A stretch of DNA of 64,000 nt from Dechloromonas denitrificans (GCF_020510685.1 NZ_CP075185.1:2976001-3040000); one strand, 5' to 3'; shown: positions 18,940 through 31,906, numbered from the stretch's first letter. Notes: generated by a model not told the origin, from the letters alone. Made by a program: numbers and translations.

Positions 18940-19386
18940 ATGTACAAGAACATCCTCGTCGCCATCGACGACAGCGCCACCTCCCGCTCCGCGCTGGCCG
19001 AAGCCCTGCACATTGCCCGGACCAGCAAGGCCAAGCTGTACATTGCCCACGTCGTCGACGAAACCCTGATGAACATGCAGGGACGAACCTTCACCAGCTC
19101 GCTGAATATCGAGCACGCCATCACGGTGCTGACCGGGGCCGGGCAGCAGTTGCTCGACGAGGTCATCAAGTCGGCCGACGGCGTCGACGCCGAAGCCCTG
19201 CTGCTAGAAGCGCGCAGCCGCCGCGTCTCGGAAGTGCTGGACGAAAAGGCCCGCGAACTGAACATCGACCTGATCGTCGTCGGCCGCCATGGCAAACGCG
19301 GCCTGGCGACGCTGATCCTCGGCTCGGTCGCCGAACAACTGGCCAAAATGTCCGCCGCTTCGGTCCTGCTGGTCCGCAAGCACTAA
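18940..19386 (+). CDS. Universal stress protein (UspA family)
   Basis: A 148-residue UspA-fold nucleotide-binding protein. It starts MYKNILVAIDDSATSRSAL (with the conserved Asp) and ends with the ATP-binding signature GRHGKRGLATLILGSVAEQL followed by VLLVRKH. The ATG at 18940 has an AGGAGA ribosome site, whereas the longer frame from 18898 has none. It sits between the D-lactate dehydrogenase and ppc on the same strand. The specific stress or partner cannot be read from the sequence. Confidence 0.92.
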   Translation: MYKNILVAIDDSATSRSALAEALHIARTSKAKLYIAHVVDETLMNMQGRTFTSSLNIEHAITVLTGAGQQLLDEVIKSADGVDAEALLLEARSRRVSEVLDEKARELNIDLIVVGRHGKRGLATLILGSVAEQLAKMSAASVLLVRKH

Positions 19387-19410
19387 CCCTGTTCCCCCCG
19401 GAAATCACCC

Positions 19411-22173
19411 ATGCCTGAATCCGCGCTCGACAACAACAAGGACGAACCGCTCCGCAACGACATCCGCTTCCTCGGCCGCCTGCTCGGCGACACCGTGCGC
19501 GAGCAGGAAGGCGATGCGGTGTTCGGCATTGTCGAGCGCGTCCGCCAGACCGCCGTCAGTTTCGCCCGCAACGGCAATCCGGCGGCCCGCGACGAACTCG
19601 CCGCGCTGCTCGACCCGCTGCCGCGCGATACGACGCTGGCCGTCGTCCGCGCCTTCAGCTATTTCCTGCAACTGGCCAATATCGCCGAAGACGAGCATCA
19701 CATCCGCCGCCGCCGGGCGCACGACCTGGCCGGCTCTCCGCCGCGCGAAGGCAGCCTGATCCATGCCCTCGACCAGGTCGCCGCCAGCAAGGTCGATCCG
19801 GAAGCGGTCGCCGACTTCTTCGCCCACGCCCTGGTCGCCCCGGTTCTCACCGCCCACCCGACGGAAGTGCAGCGCCAGAGCCTGATCCGCAATCACCGCG
19901 ATCTGGCCCGCCTGCTCGACCAGCGCGAACGCCTGCAGATGACGCCGGAAGAAGAGGCCGAAAACGACCTCGGCGTGGCCAATGCCATCCTGACCCTGTG
20001 GCAGTCGCGGATGCTGCGCCCGGTCCGCCTGAAGGTGCTCGATGAAGTGAAGAACGGCATCACCTATTTCAAGGAAACCTTCTTCACCGAGCTGCCGCGC
20101 CTCTACATCCAGGTCACCCAACAGCTGCAGAAACGTTACCCCGACAAATTCTGGGCGCTGCCGCCCTTTTTCTGCGTCGGCAGCTGGATCGGCGGCGACC
20201 GCGACGGCAATCCCTACGTCACCGCCGAGATCCTGCGCGAAGCGCTGCGCCTGCAGTCGTCTGCCGCCCTCAATCACTATCTTGAAGAAATCCACGAGCT
20301 GGGCGGCGAACTGCCGCTCTCCAACCTGCTGGTCAAGGTCACCCCGGAGTTGCTGGCCCTTGCCGCGCATTCCACCGACCATTCGCCGCAACGCGCCGAC
20401 GAGCCTTACCGCCGCGCCCTGTCCGGCATCTACGCCCGGCTTGCCGCGACGGCCCGGGCGCTCGACCATTTCGAGCCGATCCGCCACGAAATCGGCCAAG
20501 CCACCGCCTACGACAGCCCGGATGCCCTGCGCGCCGACCTCAAGGTGCTGGCCAATTCGCTGAAACTGAACGGCAGCGGCAAGCTGGCCGGCGGTCGGTT
20601 GCGCCGCCTGCTGCGCGGCATCCAGGTGTTCGGCTTCCACCTGGCGCCGATCGACCTGCGCCAGAACTCCGAAGTCCATGCCCGCAGCGTCGCCGAATTG
20701 CTGGCCGGTGCCGGGCGCTGCCCGGATTACGAGGCGCTGCCGGAAAGCGAACGGATCAAGCTGCTGGTCGAGGAAATCAGCACGCCGCGTCCGCTTTATT
20801 CGCCGTATTTGAGCTATTCGGAAGAAACCCGGGGCGAACTGGCCATTTTCTTCTCGGCCCGCGAACTGCGCCAGCGCTACGGCGCCGCCGCGCTGCCCAA
20901 CTGCATCATCTCGAAGACCGACGGCGTCTCCGACCTGCTCGAACTGGCGCTGCTGCTCAAGGAATCCGGCCTGCTGCTGCCCGGCGCCCAGCCCCGGCTC
21001 GACGTCAATATCATCCCGCTGTTCGAAACCATCGAGGACTTACAGAAAAGCGCCGCGACGATGGACGGCATCTTCCGGCTGCCGGTCTGCCGCGAACTGA
21101 TCGCCGGACGCGGCAACGAGCAGGAAGTCATGCTCGGCTACTCCGACAGCAACAAGGACGGCGGCTTCCTGACCTCGGGCTGGGAACTCTACAAGGCCGA
21201 AATCGAGCTGGCCCGGGTCTTCGCCGCGCACGGCGTCCGGCTCCGGCTGTTTCACGGCCGGGGCGGCTCGGTCGGCCGCGGCGGCGGCCCGTCCTACCAT
21301 GCCATCCTGGCCCAGCCGGCCGGCGCGGTGTCCGGCCAGATCCGCCTGACCGAACAGGGCGAAGTCATTTCGACCAAGTACGGCAACCCGGACACCGGGC
21401 GCCGCAACCTGGAAGTACTGCTCGCCGCGACCCTTGAGGCCAGCCTGACCGACCACGAAAACCGCGTCGAGCCGGCCGAGCAGTTCCACACCGTGATGGA
21501 CGAACTGTCGGCGCGCGCCTTCAACGCCTATCGCGATCTGGTTTACGAAACACCCGGCTTCACCACCTATTTCCGCCAATCGACGGTGGTTTCCGAAATC
21601 GCCTCGCTCAACATCGGTAGCCGCCCGGCTTCGCGCAAACCGTCCGAGCGCATCGAAGACCTGCGCGCCATTCCCTGGGTTTTCAGCTGGGCGCAATGCC
21701 GGCTGATGCTGCCCGGCTGGTACGGTTTCGGGGCGGCGGTGGACGGCTATCTGGCGGCCAACCCGGACGGCCTGACGACCTTGCGGCGGATGGTCAAATC
21801 CTGGCCTTTCTTCACCAGTCTGCTCTCGAACATGGACATGGTGCTGGCCAAATCCGACCTCGCCATCGCCTCGCGCTATGCCGAGCTGGTCAGCGATGCC
21901 GGCCTGCGCCAGCGCATCTTCAGCCGCATCCGGGGCGAATGGGAACTGACCCGCAAGCACCTGCTGGCCATTCTCGAACAGGACGATTTCCTGGCCGACA
22001 ATCCGCTGCTCAAGCGTTCGCTGCAACTGCGCTCGCCCTACATGGACCCGTTGAATCATCTCCAGGTCGAGCTGCTGAAACGCCATCGCAGCGGCGAACC
22101 GGACGAGCGCGTGGCGCGTGGCATCCATCTGGCGATCAATGGCATCGCTTCGGGATTACGCAACAGCGGGTAA
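19411..22173 (+). CDS. ppc: Phosphoenolpyruvate carboxylase
   Basis: PEP carboxylase (920 residues) adds bicarbonate to PEP to make oxaloacetate, refilling the TCA cycle. Conserved motifs are VLTAHPTEVQRQSL near residue 147 (catalytic His), FHGRGGSVGRGGGP near 615 (PEP- and bicarbonate-binding Arg) and MLGYSDSNKDGG. The C-terminus ends in LRNSG, close to the usual RNTG. It lies nine bases upstream of ppsR, so PEP synthesis and consumption are encoded side by side, which fits growth on lactate or pyruvate. Confidence 0.97.
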   Translation: MPESALDNNKDEPLRNDIRFLGRLLGDTVREQEGDAVFGIVERVRQTAVSFARNGNPAARDELAALLDPLPRDTTLAVVRAFSYFLQLANIAEDEHHIRRRRAHDLAGSPPREGSLIHALDQVAASKVDPEAVADFFAHALVAPVLTAHPTEVQRQSLIRNHRDLARLLDQRERLQMTPEEEAENDLGVANAILTLWQSRMLRPVRLKVLDEVKNGITYFKETFFTELPRLYIQVTQQLQKRYPDKFWALPPFFCVGSWIGGDRDGNPYVTAEILREALRLQSSAALNHYLEEIHELGGELPLSNLLVKVTPELLALAAHSTDHSPQRADEPYRRALSGIYARLAATARALDHFEPIRHEIGQATAYDSPDALRADLKVLANSLKLNGSGKLAGGRLRRLLRGIQVFGFHLAPIDLRQNSEVHARSVAELLAGAGRCPDYEALPESERIKLLVEEISTPRPLYSPYLSYSEETRGELAIFFSARELRQRYGAAALPNCIISKTDGVSDLLELALLLKESGLLLPGAQPRLDVNIIPLFETIEDLQKSAATMDGIFRLPVCRELIAGRGNEQEVMLGYSDSNKDGGFLTSGWELYKAEIELARVFAAHGVRLRLFHGRGGSVGRGGGPSYHAILAQPAGAVSGQIRLTEQGEVISTKYGNPDTGRRNLEVLLAATLEASLTDHENRVEPAEQFHTVMDELSARAFNAYRDLVYETPGFTTYFRQSTVVSEIASLNIGSRPASRKPSERIEDLRAIPWVFSWAQCRLMLPGWYGFGAAVDGYLAANPDGLTTLRRMVKSWPFFTSLLSNMDMVLAKSDLAIASRYAELVSDAGLRQRIFSRIRGEWELTRKHLLAILEQDDFLADNPLLKRSLQLRSPYMDPLNHLQVELLKRHRSGEPDERVARGIHLAINGIASGLRNSG

Positions 22174-22179
22174 AATTGA

Positions 22180-23759
<1,580 letters not shown>

Positions 23760-23763
<4 letters not shown>

Positions 23764-24350
23764 AGCAACGAAAGCTGTTTGGCCACCGGCCCGAAGCTGC
23801 GCCGATGCACCGGCGAGGCGCCATGCGCTGCCAGGGCTTGGCAATGCGCTTCCGTCGGATAACCCATGTGACGGTCGAAACCGTACGCCGGATACTGCTG
23901 GTGCAAGACCAGCATGCCGGCATCGCGCACCGTCTTGGCAAGGATCGAGGCGGCGGCAATCGAGGCAATCTTGCCATCGCCCTTGACCACCGCTTCAACC
24001 GGCATCGGCAGTTGCGGACAGCGATTGCCGTCGACCAAGGCACTGGTCGGCAGCACCGCCAGTGCCGCAACGGCACGCTGCATGGCAAGGAAAGTTGCCT
24101 GCAGGATGTTCAGGCGATCGATTTCCTCGACGCTCGCTTCGCCCACCGCCCAGGCGACGGCCCGCTCGCGAATCAGCACCGCCAGCGCATCGCGCTTCTT
24201 TTCGCTGAGCTTTTTCGAATCGTTCAAACCGGGGATCGGCCTGGCCGGATCGAGTATCACCGCCGCGGCCACCACCGGCCCGGCCAGCGGTCCCCGCCCG
24301 GCCTCGTCGATGCCGCAGACGAGACCGACCGGGATGATCAGTTGAGGCAT
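23760..24350 (-). CDS. rnhB: Ribonuclease HII
   Basis: RNase HII (196 residues) cuts RNA in RNA-DNA hybrids, including single ribonucleotides in DNA. The active-site start [20 protein letters not shown] (Asp15, Glu16) is intact, and the later [10 protein letters not shown] and the [10 protein letters not shown] motif are present. It overlaps lpxB by 13 bases and the downstream methyltransferase by four. The lpxB-rnhB adjacency is usual in proteobacteria. Confidence 0.96.
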
Positions 24351-25486
24351 TGGATGACCGCGTTGGCGGCCTTCTCGGCCGTGTTCTGGCGCAGCTGCAG
24401 ATGGATCTCGGTAAAGGCCTCGGCGATTGCCGCGGCGTTTTCCTTGTCTTCATACAAGCCGACCAGCGCCTCGGCCAGGTTTTCCGGGGTGGCCTGATCC
24501 TGCAGGATTTCCGGAACGATCGCCCGCCCGGCCAGGACATTCGGCAGGCCGACAAAGGCCTGGTAGGCCATGCGCTTCATGATCCAGTACGAAAGCTTGG
24601 CAATCTTGTAGGTGATCACCATCGGCCGCTTGATCAGCGCCGCTTCGAGGGTCGCCGTACCGCTCGCCACCAGCGAAACGTCGGCCGCCCCCAGCGCCTC
24701 CTGGGCATGGCCGAACAACAGGCGGAACGGGATATCCGCCGCCTGCTGCTGGTAGATGGCCATCTCGAACTGCAGGCGGGTTTCACGCGTCGCCAGCGGG
24801 ACGACGAACAGCGCGTTGGGCAGGAAACGCTGGCGGATGATTTTCGCCGTCTGGACGAAGGTATCGGCCATCATTTCCAGCTCGCCCTTGCGACTGCCCG
24901 GCAGCAAGGCGAAAACCGGCACATCCCTGGCGATGCCGAGCATTTCGCGCACTGCGCGCTGGCTGGTTTCGAGCGGAATGATGTCGGCCAGCGGATGCCC
25001 GACATAGGTCACCGGAATATGCGCTTTTTCGTAGAGCGGCGGCTCCATCGGGAAAAGCGCCAGCACGCGATTGACCGCCTTGGCAATCTTCTTGATCCGC
25101 CCACCCCGCCAGGCCCAGATCGACGGGCTGACGTAATGGATGGTCTTGACGCCCGCCGACTTGAGATTGGTTTCCAGGCCCAGATTGAAATCCGGCGCAT
25201 CGACACCGATAAAGATATCGGGCCGGATATCGAGCAAACGCTTCTTCAACTGGCGACGAATGCCGGAAATTTCCCGATAGTGCTTCAGGGCATCGACATA
25301 GCCCATCACCGCAAGCTTTTCCATCGGCCACCAGGCGTCGAAATCCTGGGCCTGCATCTTCGGGCCGCCGATGCCATAGAAAATGGCATCCGGCAATTTG
25401 GCTTTGAGCGAGGCGATCAAATGGCTGGCCAGGAGATCCCCGGAGGCCTCCCCCGCCACCATCGCAATCCGTACCGAACTTCCCAT
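24338..25486 (-). CDS. lpxB: Lipid-A-disaccharide synthase
   Basis: LpxB (382 residues) joins UDP-diacylglucosamine and lipid X to form the lipid A disaccharide at the inner membrane. Typical features are [14 protein letters not shown] at the N-terminus, [13 protein letters not shown] near 95, [11 protein letters not shown], and LLPGSRKGE (about 190), then a C-terminal GTATLEAAL. The start at 25486 overlaps the lpxA stop (ATGA). Confidence 0.97.
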   Translation of the reverse strand: MGSSVRIAMVAGEASGDLLASHLIASLKAKLPDAIFYGIGGPKMQAQDFDAWWPMEKLAVMGYVDALKHYREISGIRRQLKKRLLDIRPDIFIGVDAPDFNLGLETNLKSAGVKTIHYVSPSIWAWRGGRIKKIAKAVNRVLALFPMEPPLYEKAHIPVTYVGHPLADIIPLETSQRAVREMLGIARDVPVFALLPGSRKGELEMMADTFVQTAKIIRQRFLPNALFVVPLATRETRLQFEMAIYQQQAADIPFRLLFGHAQEALGAADVSLVASGTATLEAALIKRPMVITYKIAKLSYWIMKRMAYQAFVGLPNVLAGRAIVPEILQDQATPENLAEALVGLYEDKENAAAIAEAFTEIHLQLRQNTAEKAANAVIQCLN

Positions 25487-26256
25487 CAGCGAATAATGCC
25501 TCGCTTGGAGACTGCCAGGAAATCGACGAAGCGTTGCACGTCCGGCTGCGTCTTGGCTTCCTCGGCCAGCTTCAACTTCGCTTCTTCGAGCAGCAGCCCG
25601 GACTTGTACAGAGTGCGATAAGCTCGCTTCAACGCGCTCAACGACTCCGCAGTAAAGCCGCGGCGTTTCAATCCTTCGACATTGATGCCATACGGCGTTG
25701 CCGTATTGCCGGCCGCCATCAGGTAAGGCGGGACGTCCTGCAGGACGACCGTACCAACCGCCGTCATCACGTGCGCGCCAACCCGGCAGAACTGATGCAC
25801 CCCGGTATAGCCGCCAAGAATGGCCCAGTCGTCGATCACCACGTGGCCGGCCAGTTGGGCATTGTTGGCGAATGTCGTCTTGTTGCCGACCTGACAATCG
25901 TGGGCGATATGGACGTAGGCCATGATCCAGTTGTCGTCGCCGATCCTTGTCGCACCGGCATCCTGGACGGTACCGAGATTGAAGGTGCAAAACTCGCGAA
26001 TCGTGTTGCGGTCGCCGATTTCCAGACGGGTCGGCTCGCCGGCGTATTTCTTGTCCTGCGGCACTTCACCAAGCGAGCAAAACTGGAAAATCCGATTCTC
26101 GCGGCCGATACGGGTATGGCCCTTGATCACTACGTGGGAGCCGATGACGGTGTTGTCGCCAATTTCGACATCGGCGCCAATGATCGAATACGGGCCGATT
26201 TCGACGTTTGCGCCGATCCTGGCGCCCGGATCGACAAGAGCGGTCGCGTGGATCAT
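25486..26256 (-). CDS. lpxA: UDP-N-acetylglucosamine acyltransferase
   Basis: LpxA (256 residues) makes the first acyl transfer of lipid A synthesis from R-3-hydroxyacyl-ACP to UDP-GlcNAc. The N-terminal two thirds are hexapeptide repeats of a left-handed beta helix. The catalytic histidine region is [20 protein letters not shown], and the C-terminal helical domain begins near residue 190 ([10 protein letters not shown]). It starts one base after fabZ ends, sharing that gene's acyl-ACP chemistry. Confidence 0.97.
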   Translation of the reverse strand: MIHATALVDPGARIGANVEIGPYSIIGADVEIGDNTVIGSHVVIKGHTRIGRENRIFQFCSLGEVPQDKKYAGEPTRLEIGDRNTIREFCTFNLGTVQDAGATRIGDDNWIMAYVHIAHDCQVGNKTTFANNAQLAGHVVIDDWAILGGYTGVHQFCRVGAHVMTAVGTVVLQDVPPYLMAAGNTATPYGINVEGLKRRGFTAESLSALKRAYRTLYKSGLLLEEAKLKLAEEAKTQPDVQRFVDFLAVSKRGIIR

Positions 26257-26257
26257 C

Positions 26258-26692
26258 TCAGATATCCCGCTGGGCGCACATCAGCTTGCCTTCCGCCACG
26301 ACCTGGCCATCAACCCGGGCCTCGGCGACGTATTTCCAGATACCGCGCATCTGACGGGCAATCTGGACGTGCAGGTGCAACTGGTCGCCGGGCATTACCG
26401 GCTTCTTGAAACGGCACTCGTCGATGCCGACAAAATAGAAGACGGAATTGGCATCCGGCTTGGTGTCCATGGTCTTGAACGACAGGATGCCGGCCGCCTG
26501 GGCCAGGGCTTCCATGATCAGCACGCCCGGCATCACCGGATGGTGCGGAAAGTGGCCGACAAAATACGGCTCGTTCATCGTGATGTTCTTGTAGGCGTGG
26601 ATCGACTTGCCGGGCACAACCTCGAGCACCCGATCAACCAGCAGGAACGGATAACGATGCGGCAAGTGCTCAAGAATCTCGTGGATATCCAT
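26258..26692 (-). CDS. fabZ: 3-hydroxyacyl-ACP dehydratase FabZ
   Basis: FabZ (144 residues) dehydrates 3-hydroxyacyl-ACP in fatty-acid elongation and competes with LpxA and LpxD for the same substrate. The hot-dog active site shows [20 protein letters not shown] with His47 and Glu61. The ATG at 26692 is preferred over 26710 because a GGAGAGGG ribosome site, lying in the last codons of lpxD, precedes it by nine bases. Confidence 0.96.
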   Translation of the reverse strand: MDIHEILEHLPHRYPFLLVDRVLEVVPGKSIHAYKNITMNEPYFVGHFPHHPVMPGVLIMEALAQAAGILSFKTMDTKPDANSVFYFVGIDECRFKKPVMPGDQLHLHVQIARQMRGIWKYVAEARVDGQVVAEGKLMCAQRDI

Positions 26693-26696
26693 TAAA

Positions 26697-27740
26697 TCAA
26701 CCCTCTCCATTAATATTTTTCAGTTTTTTCTCTAGTTCCGCGACACGCTCGGCCAGCTTGCCCAGATGGCGGATTTGCGCCGCGTTGTGCAACCAGTGGC
26801 TGTGCTCTTCAAGCGGAAAAACGCTGGTGTATTGCCCCGGCTTGGTAATGTTCTTCATGACCAGCGAACCGCCGGAAATCACTGCCCCGGAGGCAATCGT
26901 CACATGGCCGGCGATCATCGCCGCGCCGCCGACGATCACGTTGTCCTTCAATTCGACGCTACCGGCAATCGCCGCACAGGCGGCGATCACGCAGTGTTTG
27001 CCGATCACGCAGTTGTGCCCGATCTGAATTTGGTTATCAAGCTTGCAGCCATCGCCGATCACGGTGTTATCCAGCGCACCGCGGTCAACCGTCGTGCTGG
27101 CGCCGATTTCGACATCGTCGCAGATCACCACCCGGCCGATCTGCGGGATCTTGACCCATTGCCCCTTGTCCGGCGCAAAGCCGAAGCCGTCAGCGCCAAT
27201 CACCGCCCCTGAATGAATGATCGCATGGCGCCCGATTTCGCAACCGGCATAGATGCTGACATTCGGAAACAACACGCTGCCATCGCCAACCTTGACGCCA
27301 TCGCCAAGAACACAACCGGCATGAATGACAACGCCTTCACCCAGCAGCACATCCGAACCAATACTGGCATGCGGCCCGATGCTGGCACTCGCCGGCACCG
27401 GAGAGGCGCAATGGGCCGAAGGATGAACCCCGGGTGCCGCAGCCTGACGCGGATTGAGCAAACTGGCCAGACGAGCGTAGTAGGCATACGGATTCGCGGT
27501 CACGATACGCGGCAAGGCCACCGCATCGGCAAAATCCGGCGACACGATAACGGCCGCCGCCTTGGTCGTTTGCAACTGGCTTTTGTATTTCAAATTAGCC
27601 AGAAAGCCGATCTCGCCGTCGCCAGCCGAGGCCAGCGTCGCCACTTGGAAGATCAGCGTTTGGCTGTCACCAAGCACATCGCCGCCCAGACGGGCGGCGA
27701 TATCAGCCAGCGAGAGGGCAACACCCGCCGCACCAGGCAT
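26697..27740 (-). CDS. lpxD: UDP-3-O-(3-hydroxymyristoyl)glucosamine N-acyltransferase
   Basis: LpxD (347 residues) adds the second acyl chain in lipid A synthesis. It has an N-terminal uridine-binding domain ([15 protein letters not shown] at the start), a long left-handed beta helix of hexapeptide repeats with [10 protein letters not shown] and [12 protein letters not shown] containing the catalytic His, and a C-terminal helix. The ATG overlaps the skp stop (TAATG). Confidence 0.97.
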   Translation of the reverse strand: MPGAAGVALSLADIAARLGGDVLGDSQTLIFQVATLASAGDGEIGFLANLKYKSQLQTTKAAAVIVSPDFADAVALPRIVTANPYAYYARLASLLNPRQAAAPGVHPSAHCASPVPASASIGPHASIGSDVLLGEGVVIHAGCVLGDGVKVGDGSVLFPNVSIYAGCEIGRHAIIHSGAVIGADGFGFAPDKGQWVKIPQIGRVVICDDVEIGASTTVDRGALDNTVIGDGCKLDNQIQIGHNCVIGKHCVIAACAAIAGSVELKDNVIVGGAAMIAGHVTIASGAVISGGSLVMKNITKPGQYTSVFPLEEHSHWLHNAAQIRHLGKLAERVAELEKKLKNINGEG

Positions 27741-28243
27741 TACTTGCCTTCGGCAAGTGCCTTGATCACGCGTTCGGTGATATCCAGCTTCGGGCTCACC
27801 CAGACAACATCCTGCAGAATTAGGTCGTACTTGTCGCTTTCGGCAATCTGCTTGATCGCCTTGTTGGCTTTTTCGATTACCGCTGCATTTTCTTCGTTCT
27901 GGCGAAGGTTCAGGTCTTCGCGGAACTCACGCTGCTTGCGCTGGAATTCGCGCGACAACTCGCCAAACTCCTTTTCCTTGGACCGACGGTCACTTTCAGC
28001 CATCGTCACGGAATTCTTCTCAAGATTTTCCTGCAAGCCCTGCAACTGCTTGGCCATGCGCTGCAGATCCTGATCGCGCTTGGCGAATTCGCCTTCCAGC
28101 TTCTTGGCAGCCTTTTGAGCAGCCGGTGCATCGCGGAAAATCCGCTGGGTATTGACATACCCGACCTTCAACTCCACCGCATTGGCGCCGGTAACAAACA
28201 AGGCGGACATCACGGTAGCGAGAACTAGCGACTTAACTTTCAA
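27740..28243 (-). CDS. skp: Periplasmic chaperone Skp/OmpH
   Basis: Skp (167 residues) holds unfolded outer-membrane proteins on their way to BamA. A cleavable signal peptide is visible (MKVKSLVLATVMSALFVTGA, probable cut after ANA), followed by VGYVNTQRIF and a long charged coiled coil (about 45-125) that forms the tentacles of the trimer. It lies 15 bases after bamA and overlaps lpxD, the standard order. Confidence 0.95.
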   Translation of the reverse strand: MKVKSLVLATVMSALFVTGANAVELKVGYVNTQRIFRDAPAAQKAAKKLEGEFAKRDQDLQRMAKQLQGLQENLEKNSVTMAESDRRSKEKEFGELSREFQRKQREFREDLNLRQNEENAAVIEKANKAIKQIAESDKYDLILQDVVWVSPKLDITERVIKALAEGK

Positions 28244-28258
28244 GATGACACTCCTGAA

Positions 28259-30535
28259 TTAAAAAGTGGTGCCCAACTGGAACTGGAACGACTCGGTTTG
28301 GTCCGAGTCCTTCTTGTTGAGCGGCAAACCAAAGCTGAATTTTAGCGGCCCGATCGGCGAAATCCACGCTGCCGACAGCCCTGTTGAATAGCGCAGGTCG
28401 TCCAGCGCAATGTTCTGCCCCTTGCCATAGACCTGCCCCGCATCAAAGAACCAGCCCATGCGTAAACTCTTTTCCATCCCCGGCAAGCTCCACAGCAACT
28501 CTGCATTGCCGATGAATCGACGGTTGCCACCGATACGGTATTCATTTCCATCATTTATGACGGGGCCCAGCGAAGAAGCCTTGTAGCCCCGTACCGAATT
28601 GACACCGCCAGCATAGAAATTCTTGTAGAAGGGCAAGCCCTTGCCACCATAACCCTCAGCATAACCGACCTCGCCATTCACCATCAGCGTAAATTTGCTG
28701 TTCAGCGGGACAAAATGTTGAAGCTGGTAGCTGGCCCGGTAATAGGTCAGATCCCCGCCCGGCACGGCAACTTCGACACCGGCCTTCTGATAGGTTCCTT
28801 TGGTCGGTAGGAAATAACTGTCTTTCCCATCACTAATCCAGTTCAGGGTAACGGGAATGGAAAGATTGGTGTCGCCAAACTCGCGAACGAAATCCTTGTA
28901 GTACTTTGGGCTATCGTCATAAGTCGTAATGCTCGTCGTATCGAGACCGACACCGAAGCCCAGCGATTCCTTCTCACCGATCGGAAAGCCGAAGCGAATG
29001 CCGCCGCCGGTGGATGCCGAGGTGTAATTGGCAATCGCCGTCGACGAGGTATTGACCGTACGATGATAGACATCAAAGCCCTGGCTGACCCCATCCGGCG
29101 TGAAATACGGATTGGTGTACGAAAACACATAGGTCCGGTAGGACTTCGCCGAATTCACCTGAATCGCGACGTTATTACCGCTGCCCAGGAAGTTGTTCTG
29201 GGCAATCGAGCCCGACAAAATAACTTTATCCGTGCTCGACGTGCCCACCCCAAGCATCAGATTGCCGGTCGGCTTTTCGGTGACGCTCAGATTGACGTCG
29301 ACCTGATCAGCAGTCCCAGGCACAGCCGGAGTTTCGACAGCGACATCGGTAAAATAACCAAGCCTATCGATCCGCTGTTTGGATGCGGAAACACGATCGG
29401 CATCGTACCAGCCGCCTTCCATCTGGCGGATTTCGCGACGAATCACTTCATCGCGCGTTTTGGTATTTCCCGTCAAATTGATACGACGGACGTAAACACG
29501 CTTGCCCGGATCGATGAAGATGGTGAATGCCACCTTGCGCTTTTCCTTGTCGATTTCCGGCGAAGCATTGACATTGGCAAAGGCATAACCCTGCTTGCCC
29601 AGTCGGTCACCGATCGCCTTGGTCGATTCGTTCAGGCGCTCGCGCGAAAAGACGTCGCCGGGCTTAACCGTAACCAGTTTCTTCAACTCGTCTTCGGGAA
29701 GCGAGAAATCGCCTGCCAATTTCACCGAGGACACCTGATAACGCTCACCTTCGGTCAGGTTAACCGTGATGTAAACATCCTGCTTGTCGGGGGAGATCGA
29801 AACCTGCGTCGATTCGACGTTGAATTCCAGGTAACCCTGATTCATGTAGAAGGACTTCAGTTTCTCAAGGTCACCCGATAGCTTCTGGCGGGAATACTGG
29901 TCATTCTTGGTGTACCAGGTCAGCCAGCCAGGCGTCGTCAGCTCGAACTGGGCGAGCAGGTCTTTTTCCTTGAAGGACTTTGCCCCAACAAGGTTGATCT
30001 GTTTGATTTTGGCGGCAACGCCTTCTTCGACGTTGAAATTCACGCCGACCCGATTGCGCTCCAGCGGCGTCACCGTCGTGGTGATGTTGACGCCATACTT
30101 GCCGCGCGTCAGATACTGACGCTTCAATTCCTGCTCCGCTTTCTCGAGCAGGGCGCGATCGAAGATGCGCCCTTCGGCAATCCCGGTTTCCTTGAGCGCC
30201 TTGACGATCACGTCCTTCTCGAATTCCTTCATGCCGACGAAGTCGAGTTTGGCGATGGCCGGACGCTCCTGGAGCACGATAACCATCACGCCCTTGTCGA
30301 CCTCGATCCGGACATCCTTGAAGAAACCGGTGGCGAACAGCGCCTTGATCGACTGGGCAGCCTTTTCATCGGTCAGCGTATCGCCAACCTTGACCGGCAG
30401 ATAACTGAACACCGTACCGGCTTCGGTACGCTGAATGCCTTCGACACGGATATCCTTGACCGCAAAAGGCTCGAAAGCCAGTGCAGGTACAGCGAAAAAG
30501 CTGGCAATCAGGACCGACAACAGGGATTTATTCAT
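28259..30535 (-). CDS. bamA: Outer membrane assembly factor BamA
   Basis: BamA (758 residues) is the core of the complex that folds beta-barrel proteins into the outer membrane. It has a signal peptide, five POTRA domains (about residues 20-420) and a C-terminal 16-strand barrel ending in phenylalanine (QFQLGTTF), with the VRGY motif (NSVRGYKASSLGP near 640) of the lid loop. It follows rseP by three bases. Confidence 0.97.
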   Translation of the reverse strand: MNKSLLSVLIASFFAVPALAFEPFAVKDIRVEGIQRTEAGTVFSYLPVKVGDTLTDEKAAQSIKALFATGFFKDVRIEVDKGVMVIVLQERPAIAKLDFVGMKEFEKDVIVKALKETGIAEGRIFDRALLEKAEQELKRQYLTRGKYGVNITTTVTPLERNRVGVNFNVEEGVAAKIKQINLVGAKSFKEKDLLAQFELTTPGWLTWYTKNDQYSRQKLSGDLEKLKSFYMNQGYLEFNVESTQVSISPDKQDVYITVNLTEGERYQVSSVKLAGDFSLPEDELKKLVTVKPGDVFSRERLNESTKAIGDRLGKQGYAFANVNASPEIDKEKRKVAFTIFIDPGKRVYVRRINLTGNTKTRDEVIRREIRQMEGGWYDADRVSASKQRIDRLGYFTDVAVETPAVPGTADQVDVNLSVTEKPTGNLMLGVGTSSTDKVILSGSIAQNNFLGSGNNVAIQVNSAKSYRTYVFSYTNPYFTPDGVSQGFDVYHRTVNTSSTAIANYTSASTGGGIRFGFPIGEKESLGFGVGLDTTSITTYDDSPKYYKDFVREFGDTNLSIPVTLNWISDGKDSYFLPTKGTYQKAGVEVAVPGGDLTYYRASYQLQHFVPLNSKFTLMVNGEVGYAEGYGGKGLPFYKNFYAGGVNSVRGYKASSLGPVINDGNEYRIGGNRRFIGNAELLWSLPGMEKSLRMGWFFDAGQVYGKGQNIALDDLRYSTGLSAAWISPIGPLKFSFGLPLNKKDSDQTESFQFQLGTTF

Positions 30536-30538
30536 TAT

Positions 30539-31906
30539 TCAGCCGAAGAACAGGCGGTTCAAGTCGTTAAAAAAGGCGAAAGCCATCAGGACAACAAGGA
30601 TAGACACGCCGATCTGCTGCGCGATCTCCATGGCACGCTCGGAAAGCGGCCGACGCCTGACGACTTCAATCATATGATACATCAAATGCCCGCCATCCAG
30701 CACCGGGATGGGGAGCAGATTGAGCACCCCCAGGCTGATGCTAACCAACGCCATGAACTTGATGTAGTAGTCGAATCCGAGCTTGGCAGATTGCCCGGCG
30801 TAATCGGCAATCGTCACCGGGCCGGAGAGGTTTTTCAACGACACCTCGCCGGTCAGCATCTTGCCCATCATGACGAGACTGAACACCGACTTATCCCAGG
30901 TTTCGATCAACGCCTTGCCGCCCGCAGCGAAGAAACCATAGCGCACGAAGGTGCGCATCTCACGTCGTGCCTGGCCACCATCGGCAACCGCCACGCCAAT
31001 TTTTCCGACCACCCGTCCACGCTCGGAAACCGACTCGGGAACCATGTCGACTGCCGCAACCTGGCCTTGCCGCTCGAATTCGACACGAATGGAACGCCCG
31101 GCGGCATCGCGGACATACAAGACCAGTTCATGCCAGACCGAGATCGCTCGGCCATCGACGGCCAGTATTTTATCGCCCGACTGCAGGCCGGCCTGCGCTC
31201 CTGGTGAGCCCGCGACTACTTTACCGAGCACGGGCGGCAGCAGGGGACGGTAAAAGGTGATGCCCAGACGGTCCAGCGCATCACCCTCCCAGCCTTGCTC
31301 GCCAGCCGCACTCAGATAAAGGCGGCGCACAGCGACTTCATTTTGTTCATTGATCACTTCAAGCTCGGTGCTTTCCTGATCGACCGCCTTCTGCAACAAC
31401 AACCAGCGAAAATCATTCCAGGTCGCAACCGGCTGCCCGTCGACCGCCCGGACCCGCTCGCCATTGCCGACCGCGGCCATCGCCGCAGGAGTCCCGGCCG
31501 GCGGCGTCCCGAGAACCGGTAGCAATTCCTCGCTACCGAGCATGAACACGACCCAATAAAGGAGAATCGCCAGGATGAAATTGGCGAATGGTCCCGCCGC
31601 GACAATCAGGCTGCGTTTGCCAACCGTCTGGCGGTTGAAGGCCCGATGCCGTTCGTCCGGCGCCACCTCTGCTTCACGCTCGTCGAGCATCTTGACGTAG
31701 CCACCGAGCGGAAAAACACTGACCGCCCATTCCGTCTGATCGAGCCCCAGACGCTTCTGCCACAGCACGCGACCAAAGCCGATCGAGAAACGCAAGACTT
31801 TTACGCCACAAAGGCGGGCTACAGCGTAGTGCCCGAATTCATGAACGACGATCAGGGTGCAGAGCACCAACAGGAAGGCAGCGGGATAAAATAGCAGGTC
31901 GCTCAC
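30539..31906 (-). CDS. rseP: Site-2 protease RseP
   Basis: RseP (455 residues) is an inner-membrane zinc protease that cuts anti-sigma factor RseA during the envelope stress response and also clears signal peptides. HEFGH (His22, Glu23, His26) lies in the first helix, two PDZ domains follow (about 125-300), and [14 protein letters not shown] near 400 supplies the third ligand Asp. It overlaps dxr by four bases and precedes bamA, linking the protease to outer-membrane assembly. Confidence 0.96.
   Translation of the reverse strand: MSDLLFYPAAFLLVLCTLIVVHEFGHYAVARLCGVKVLRFSIGFGRVLWQKRLGLDQTEWAVSVFPLGGYVKMLDEREAEVAPDERHRAFNRQTVGKRSLIVAAGPFANFILAILLYWVVFMLGSEELLPVLGTPPAGTPAAMAAVGNGERVRAVDGQPVATWNDFRWLLLQKAVDQESTELEVINEQNEVAVRRLYLSAAGEQGWEGDALDRLGITFYRPLLPPVLGKVVAGSPGAQAGLQSGDKILAVDGRAISVWHELVLYVRDAAGRSIRVEFERQGQVAAVDMVPESVSERGRVVGKIGVAVADGGQARREMRTFVRYGFFAAGGKALIETWDKSVFSLVMMGKMLTGEVSLKNLSGPVTIADYAGQSAKLGFDYYIKFMALVSISLGVLNLLPIPVLDGGHLMYHMIEVVRRRPLSERAMEIAQQIGVSILVVLMAFAFFNDLNRLFFG

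Noticed and set aside
16383..19379. 998-residue ORF antisense to the D-lactate dehydrogenase and universal stress protein genes
   Set aside because: Spans two confident genes on the other strand and has no recognisable domain; a codon-bias shadow.
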